Positions 59,626-64,000 of a DNA stretch of 64,000 bases are shown piece after piece. The stretch's first letter is position 1; every line of letters starts with the position of its first letter. The position numbers were made by a program, and so were the translations under genes. Source of the DNA: CAILKP01 sp038231815 (lineage in GTDB: Bacteria; Planctomycetota; Phycisphaerae; Phycisphaerales; UBA1924); NCBI GenBank assembly GCA_038231815.1, contig JBBRKQ010000006.1, positions 1-64,000 of the forward strand, read 5' to 3'. The notes below the pieces were generated by a model. That model was not told the DNA's origin and searched no databases. It worked only from the letters and a program-made list of their open reading frames with translations.

Positions 59626-60954
59626 ATGGTATTTCACGCCAAACAAAGAACAGCCCGCGGCGATCATCGCAATGACCAGCCTCCCCAATCACACCCTGCC
59701 GTGGCAAGCGGTCATGCGCCACCTGCAACACAAGATCACTGGTTGCAGGAGGGACGCATTGCAGATGAGACCGGTGAGGCAGGCGAGGCAGGCGAGGCAG
59801 GGAAGGCGACTGAGAAAGCCCATCGCCTAGAAAGGCGATGCCACGAAAAAAATCACGGCACAGGCCACACCCCGCTCCCAACAGATCGCGCCGCCCTGCT
59901 CCGCCAGCTCAGCGCCCAAATGCAGGCCATTGAGCTTGGCTCGGAGTTGGCAAATGCACATACACAATCCGGCACAAGCTGCAACAGCAATGGGCCCACC
60001 CCGCTTGGCACCGGCTGGCCACAGGCAGATTCAATTTTGCGAAGGGGCAGCGTACACGACATCTTTGCATCACTAGGTTCCGCGCCTAGCCCATCAATCG
60101 CCTCCGCACCTTCCACCCCTCCCGCCCCTTCCACCCCTCTCGCACCGCCGCCCCAGCTTGATGACACCCCCCCGCTGCTCATGCTCACCCACATCGCCGC
60201 CTGCGCCCTGCGCACCGGGCCGGGGCGGCTGGTGCTGTGGATCGGCCAGCGGGTGTGGCCATCAGTCCACGCCTTGATCGAGCCTGATGATCCGCGCCGG
60301 CTGCTACTCGCCTCCAGCGTGCTCATCAACCCGCCCGATGATGCCGCCCGCCTGTGGGCCATAGATCTTGCCCTACGCAGCCCCGCCGTGGCAGCGGTTG
60401 TTGCCGATGGCCGCGCGCTGGACCTCGCCGCCACCCGACGGCTGCAACTGGCGGCATCATCCGGCCGTACCGCCATCGGCCTGCTGGTGCGTGGCATCCG
60501 CGATGCGGGGCAGCTTTCCGCGGCCGGTGCGCGATGGCACGTCGCACCCGTGCCAGTCCCGCGGCAGGAAGCGAGCACCAACTTCCCATCGCGCACCATG
60601 TTCGGCGGCCGCCCCACCATCGCACCAATTTACTGCCGGCCTCGTCTGGCCGTCACCCTGGAGCACTGCAAAGGAATGCAGCTTGCTCAAAGCCATTCTC
60701 TGTCACCGTCACCCTTGGTTGTGGGCAGCGCTGCGCCGGATTCGCCGCGCAAACCCACCTGGATTGTGGAGCAGAGCCGTGGCCCGCTTTGTGTGTGTGT
60801 ATCTTCCTCAATGGCCGCTGGATGTACTCAAACGTCGCCTGATGCGCCGGGGCATCCTGCCCATGTTTCAGCCGTCGCTGCGAGCATCGTCGCAAACGCC
60901 GGACCCGCAGGCTCTTACGCAGCCCATCCTCCCGGGCGTGCCGCTTCGGCGTAA
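59626..60954 (+). CDS. imuA: ImuA-like (RecA/SulA-related) mutagenesis cassette protein
   Basis: The recognisable ImuA part starts near residue 82 with LPTDRAALLRQLSAQMQAIEL and continues with the RecA-like core: GRLVLWIGQRVWP, SVLINPPDDAARLWAIDLALRSPAVAAVVADG and TAIGLLVRGI. The partner imuB follows. The first 80 residues and the proline-rich section around 155-180 are low-complexity and partly made of 9- and 18-base repeats. The last 58 residues overlap the start of imuB by 176 bases in another frame, so the real end may be disturbed. ATG 59626 is the only in-frame ATG before the core. Confidence 0.75.
   Translation: MVFHAKQRTARGDHRNDQPPQSHPAVASGHAPPATQDHWLQEGRIADETGEAGEAGEAGKATEKAHRLERRCHEKNHGTGHTPLPTDRAALLRQLSAQMQAIELGSELANAHTQSGTSCNSNGPTPLGTGWPQADSILRRGSVHDIFASLGSAPSPSIASAPSTPPAPSTPLAPPPQLDDTPPLLMLTHIAACALRTGPGRLVLWIGQRVWPSVHALIEPDDPRRLLLASSVLINPPDDAARLWAIDLALRSPAVAAVVADGRALDLAATRRLQLAASSGRTAIGLLVRGIRDAGQLSAAGARWHVAPVPVPRQEASTNFPSRTMFGGRPTIAPIYCRPRLAVTLEHCKGMQLAQSHSLSPSPLVVGSAAPDSPRKPTWIVEQSRGPLCVCVSSSMAAGCTQTSPDAPGHPAHVSAVAASIVANAGPAGSYAAHPPGRAASA
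59776..59802 (+). repeat. 9-base tandem repeat in the imuA N-terminus
   Basis: GAGGCAGGC twice and GAGGCAGGG once are read in frame as EAG EAG EAG. They lie in the non-homologous first 60 residues of ImuA. Confidence 0.85.
60106..60141 (+). repeat. 18-base tandem repeat inside imuA
   Basis: GCACCTTCCACCCCTCCC and GCCCCTTCCACCCCTCTC are read in frame as AP-STP-type residues. A GCACC part copy follows. The array lies in a proline-rich link in front of the RecA-like core. Confidence 0.85.
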
Positions 60955-62713
60955 CCCGGTGCTGCATTCAAAGCTGCAGTTACGCAGCAGCGGCACAAAC
61001 ACCCGCACGGCTGGCTCGGCATCATCTCCCCCGCTACCGGTGCTGCTGCTGACGCGCACCGTGCACCAGCGTGACACGGTTGCCGTGTGCTGCGGGCGTG
61101 CTTTTTCCTGCGGCATCCGCCCCGGAATGACGCTGGCCCACGCCAGAGCCTTGCTGCCTGAGAACCTCCCCGCTTCAAGTCTGATCATCGAGCCACACCA
61201 CCCAAACCGCGATACCGCCGCACTGCGGCACTTGGCCGCGTGGTGCGCCCGCATGGCGCCGCTGGTCGGCCTCGCTCCTGAATCTGCCTTGCAGCCCACC
61301 TCCAAACAGCCTGAACACTCGCCCGACACACTGGTCATGGACATCACCGGCTGCCAGCGGCTGTACCCAGATCCCTCCGCGCTCGTCCGCCGCGTGCGGG
61401 CCACGCTGCTGCACCGATTTGGCATTCACGCAAGGGTGGCCAGCGCGCCCACTCTGGCCGCGGCGTGGGCCCTGGCCCGCTACGGCCCGCACATCGGCTT
61501 TGTGCTTGCGCCACAACCGGGTCAAAGCATCAGTGACTGCATCCGCCAAGCCGTGCATCCACTGCCGGTGGCCGCACTGCGTGTGGCCCAGGCCGCGCTG
61601 CTGTCACTGCATGATGTGGGCATCCACACCGTTGAGCATCTACTGGCCCTGCCGCGGCGCAGCATCGCTCTTCGCTACGGCCAAGCCACGCTCACACGCA
61701 TAGACCAACTGTTCGGCGATTTGGTAGAAACCATCGTGCCCATTCGGCCCGAGCCGCCGCCGCAGGTCGAGCGTGTGTTTGATGGCCCCGTGGCCGACAT
61801 CGGCATTGTCACGCACGTCACCCACGGGCTGCTGACCGAACTTGTAACCACACTCGATACGCGGCACAAAGGCCTGCGCACACTGCAACTGACGATGGAG
61901 CGGCTGGATGTATCAAGCCGCACCAAAGTGCAGCACACCATTCGCCTAGCCCGCCCCAGCCGCTCGCTGCGGCACATCTGGGCATTACTTGAAGACAAAG
62001 TGCAGGCAACCCAACTGGCATTTGGGGTTGAACGCATCACACTGGTGGCGGTGGCAATCGGCAAGGTCAAGCCATCAACCCTGACCTTGCAGCAGGTGGC
62101 GGGCCGCGTGGGGACCAGTGTGGGTGAAGAAACAGCGGCGAACATGGATTCAAGGCCCACAGACAGCGATGCGCTGCGGTCACTGCCGCCAGTTGACGAA
62201 ACCGCACTAGGCGAACTGCTTGACACACTGCACACACGACTGGGCCCGCAGCACGTAATGCATGCTGTGCCCATCTCCGGACAGGGCCTGGGCCGCAGCG
62301 GCTTGCTGGTGCCCGCCTCAGGCCACATCGCACCATCGCGATTTGAAGTGCCGGTCACAAGCTCAGCCCGCCCGCCAATTCTACTGGCCAGCGCCGAGCA
62401 CGCCAGCGTGATGGCCCTGGTGCCCGATGGCCCACCCATGCGCATCGGCTGGCGCGGCCGCACACACACGATTATTGATTTTCGCGGCCCCGAACGCCTA
62501 GCCGATGCCACAACAGCGTGGTGGGCCGGACCCACAATCGGCTCCGTCGCTGGCGATGAGCACGCCCTGCGCGATGCCCCACGCGAACTGCTGCTCCCGG
62601 CCGACAGTGACCTGTTCAGGATTCAGTTGGAAACTGGCCTATGGCTCTGGCTCCAGCGCGACAACAACGCTCAGGCAAACGCCCGCTGGCTGGTGCGGGG
62701 AATTTGGTTGTAA
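60779..62713 (+). CDS. imuB: ImuB, Y-family polymerase-like protein of the mutagenesis cassette
   Basis: The 644-residue protein has the DinB/UmuC-like fold. A GTG at 60779 with GGAG nine bases upstream starts VARFVCVYLPQWPLDVL, the usual ImuB N-terminus. The polymerase-like part has CGRAFSCGIRPGMTLAHARAL and the palm region VMDITGCQRLYPD, where active Y-family enzymes have a pair of acidic residues. A little-finger-like C-terminal half ends with WLWLQRDNNAQANARWLVRG. ImuB is thought to be inactive as a polymerase and to bind ImuA and the error-prone DnaE2. No dnaE2 is in this window. Confidence 0.85.
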   Translation: MARFVCVYLPQWPLDVLKRRLMRRGILPMFQPSLRASSQTPDPQALTQPILPGVPLRRNPVLHSKLQLRSSGTNTRTAGSASSPPLPVLLLTRTVHQRDTVAVCCGRAFSCGIRPGMTLAHARALLPENLPASSLIIEPHHPNRDTAALRHLAAWCARMAPLVGLAPESALQPTSKQPEHSPDTLVMDITGCQRLYPDPSALVRRVRATLLHRFGIHARVASAPTLAAAWALARYGPHIGFVLAPQPGQSISDCIRQAVHPLPVAALRVAQAALLSLHDVGIHTVEHLLALPRRSIALRYGQATLTRIDQLFGDLVETIVPIRPEPPPQVERVFDGPVADIGIVTHVTHGLLTELVTTLDTRHKGLRTLQLTMERLDVSSRTKVQHTIRLARPSRSLRHIWALLEDKVQATQLAFGVERITLVAVAIGKVKPSTLTLQQVAGRVGTSVGEETAANMDSRPTDSDALRSLPPVDETALGELLDTLHTRLGPQHVMHAVPISGQGLGRSGLLVPASGHIAPSRFEVPVTSSARPPILLASAEHASVMALVPDGPPMRIGWRGRTHTIIDFRGPERLADATTAWWAGPTIGSVAGDEHALRDAPRELLLPADSDLFRIQLETGLWLWLQRDNNAQANARWLVRGIWL

Positions 62714-62843
62714 ATGCACGCTGCAAATCACTGCCTCCGCTTGCATCGTGAATTCTGCTCTTTCCTCCCCAACCTTCTGCTCTCGCCCAATCAACAATCC
62801 CGCGCTGGTCGCCTCTCGAAAGCCTCCGTACGAAAAACACTAC

Positions 62844-64000
62844 CTACTTCTCCGCATCCTCCGCATCCTCCCGCGCTTTCCGCTCCGTCCGCACCTGCAT
62901 ATCCGCCTCGCGAAGCTGTCGCTTGATATCAGCCAACCCCTTCGACAATCTGCCCGGGCCTTTGGGGCCAACCGGAAATCGCACCGCCGCTGGCGGGGCC
63001 ATCACCGGCTTGGTGATCTTTGGAACAATCGGTGCGGCAGCAACCGCCGGTGCGCTGCGAGGCCCAGAAGGGCCCGAAGCGTTGGTGGGTTTAACGCCCA
63101 AAGGGCCCCCGCCAGTCGCATCCACCGCAGCAATCAGCGCCGCACCAGCGCGGCTGACGCCAAATCGCTTTCGAAGGATGGACACCAGCGTCGCTGGCTC
63201 AAGCGCCACCGGGTTGTGAGGCCGAAAGTAAACCTCAGCCATTTCACCAACATTGCGTGGAGGCGGGCAAACAGCTCGCCCCGGCGCATCGGCAAGCGTC
63301 ACCATCACGGGCGCAGGCGTGACCGTGCGAATGATCACATCACTGCCCTTCACCAGCACGCCGCGAACCCCAAAGCTGCGAAGACCGGCCCGCAGATCCG
63401 CAAGTTCCAAAAGCCGCTCAACAGCGGGCGGCAGCGGGCCATACGCGCTTTGCAGGTCTTCCCGAACCTTGGTAAGCTCCTGCACGCTCCCGGCCGTAGC
63501 CAACCGGCGATAAGCCTCCAGCCGCCGCTGGTCGCTAGGCACATAAGGCTTGGGAATGATGCCGGTAAAACCAAGCTCCAGCGTCACTTCGCTCGGCACC
63601 GAGACACTCTCATGCCGAAGCTCCTTGATCCCGCGCTCAAGCAACTGGCAGTACATGTCATACCCAACTGCCGCGATGTGCCCGCTCTGCTCCGGCCCCA
63701 GAATGTTGCCGGCGCCGCGAATCTCAAGATCCCGCATCGCAATCTTAAAGCCCGCACCCAACATGCTAAACTGCTCAATCGCGGCCAAACGCTTCTTGGC
63801 CTTCTCCTTGATCTGCCTGTCATCAGGCAGCAGTAAATAGCAGTACGCCCGGTGCTTGTAACGTCCCACCCGACCGCGCAGCTGATGCAGCTCCGCCAGG
63901 CCAAATCGGTCGGCATCAGCGATGATCATCGTGTTGGCCGTCGGAATATCAATCCCAGATTCGATGATGGTCGTGGACACAAAAATGTCAGCCTGTCGCC
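62844..64000 (-). CDS. mfd: C-terminal end of transcription-repair coupling factor Mfd, partial
   Basis: The frame runs in from the right edge. It has the helicase motif STTIIESGIDIP, then RGRVGRYKHRAYCYLL and RDLEIRGAGNILGPEQSGHI, followed by the TRCF domain with YGPLPPAVERLLELADLR. These are the helicase end and C-terminal domain of Mfd, an ATP-dependent translocase that frees stalled RNA polymerase and recruits UvrA. The tail of about 60 residues is Ala/Pro/Lys-rich and variable. Its stop faces that of imuB, with 130 bases between. Confidence 0.93.
   Translation of the reverse strand, partial: RQADIFVSTTIIESGIDIPTANTMIIADADRFGLAELHQLRGRVGRYKHRAYCYLLLPDDRQIKEKAKKRLAAIEQFSMLGAGFKIAMRDLEIRGAGNILGPEQSGHIAAVGYDMYCQLLERGIKELRHESVSVPSEVTLELGFTGIIPKPYVPSDQRRLEAYRRLATAGSVQELTKVREDLQSAYGPLPPAVERLLELADLRAGLRSFGVRGVLVKGSDVIIRTVTPAPVMVTLADAPGRAVCPPPRNVGEMAEVYFRPHNPVALEPATLVSILRKRFGVSRAGAALIAAVDATGGGPLGVKPTNASGPSGPRSAPAVAAAPIVPKITKPVMAPPAAVRFPVGPKGPGRLSKGLADIKRQLREADMQVRTERKAREDAEDAEK

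Overview
The window looks like an accessory-poor piece of chromosome from a Gram-negative, GC-rich planctomycete, most likely of the class Phycisphaerae. This placement is an inference. It rests on a secreted protein ending in a dockerin-like pair of calcium-loop repeats, a G|FTLIE pseudopilin with an SDGHVEW-type C-terminus, an exponential set of Lipid A/LPS genes (lpxA, kdsC, an LptC-like protein), weak Shine-Dalgarno use with GTG and TTG starts, and the general protein style. No rRNA, tRNA, CRISPR array, prophage or transposase was seen. Genes are on both strands in short operons, many with 4-base ATGA or GTGA overlaps.

Layout. 1-2343: the C-terminal end of a probable methionine aminopeptidase, a metallo-beta-lactamase-fold hydrolase and lpxA. 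2344-6179: an HtrA serine protease followed by a lipoprotein that keeps the HtrA architecture but has lost the catalytic residues. 6438-16932: an Rrf2-type regulator diverging from a complete cbb3 cytochrome oxidase operon (ccoNO fusion, ccoQ, mono-haem ccoP, ccoG, ccoH, a SafE-like protein, ccoI, ccoS) with a near-consensus promoter. 16938-21797: a DUF4126 membrane protein and a MoxR ATPase / VWA-protein pair that is split by a Doc-family toxin and a small unknown gene. 22058-22773: fdx and iscX. 22855-29532: pgpH and phoH diverging from a lipoprotein, ybeY and a CNNM/CorC protein. 29774-38760: an M16 peptidase, the dockerin-like secreted protein and a two-gene membrane operon (GT-C-like plus flippase-like). 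38866-43005: trxA, a LOG-family protein, unknown membrane proteins and a pseudopilin. 43096-47636: polA, nth and a lipoprotein. 47661-52989: a YhiN-type flavoprotein, kdsC and a very large LptC-like protein. 53264-59478: gltA, two small zinc-ribbon membrane proteins, pgi, a dockerin remnant and a secreted thioredoxin. 59626-64000: imuA, imuB and the C-terminal end of mfd.

Functional themes. The cbb3 locus carries everything needed for a microaerobic high-affinity oxidase: subunits, assembly factors and the copper-exporting ATPase, next to a cysteine-bearing Rrf2 regulator that could sense Fe-S or redox state. fdx and iscX belong to Fe-S assembly. lpxA, kdsC and the LptC-like protein point to an LPS-bearing outer membrane. 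imuA-imuB are a translesion mutagenesis cassette whose promoter contains a perfect 12-base palindrome, a candidate SOS operator.

The least expected structure is a set of short tandem repeats of 8 to 18 bases. Some are intergenic and related over a longer flank (134-202 and 54570-54620). Others sit in frame inside or at the ends of genes (ccoG, ccoI, pgpH, the 40235-41341 gene, imuA), where every period is a multiple of three. The ccoG and ccoI copies share nearly the same 15-base unit.
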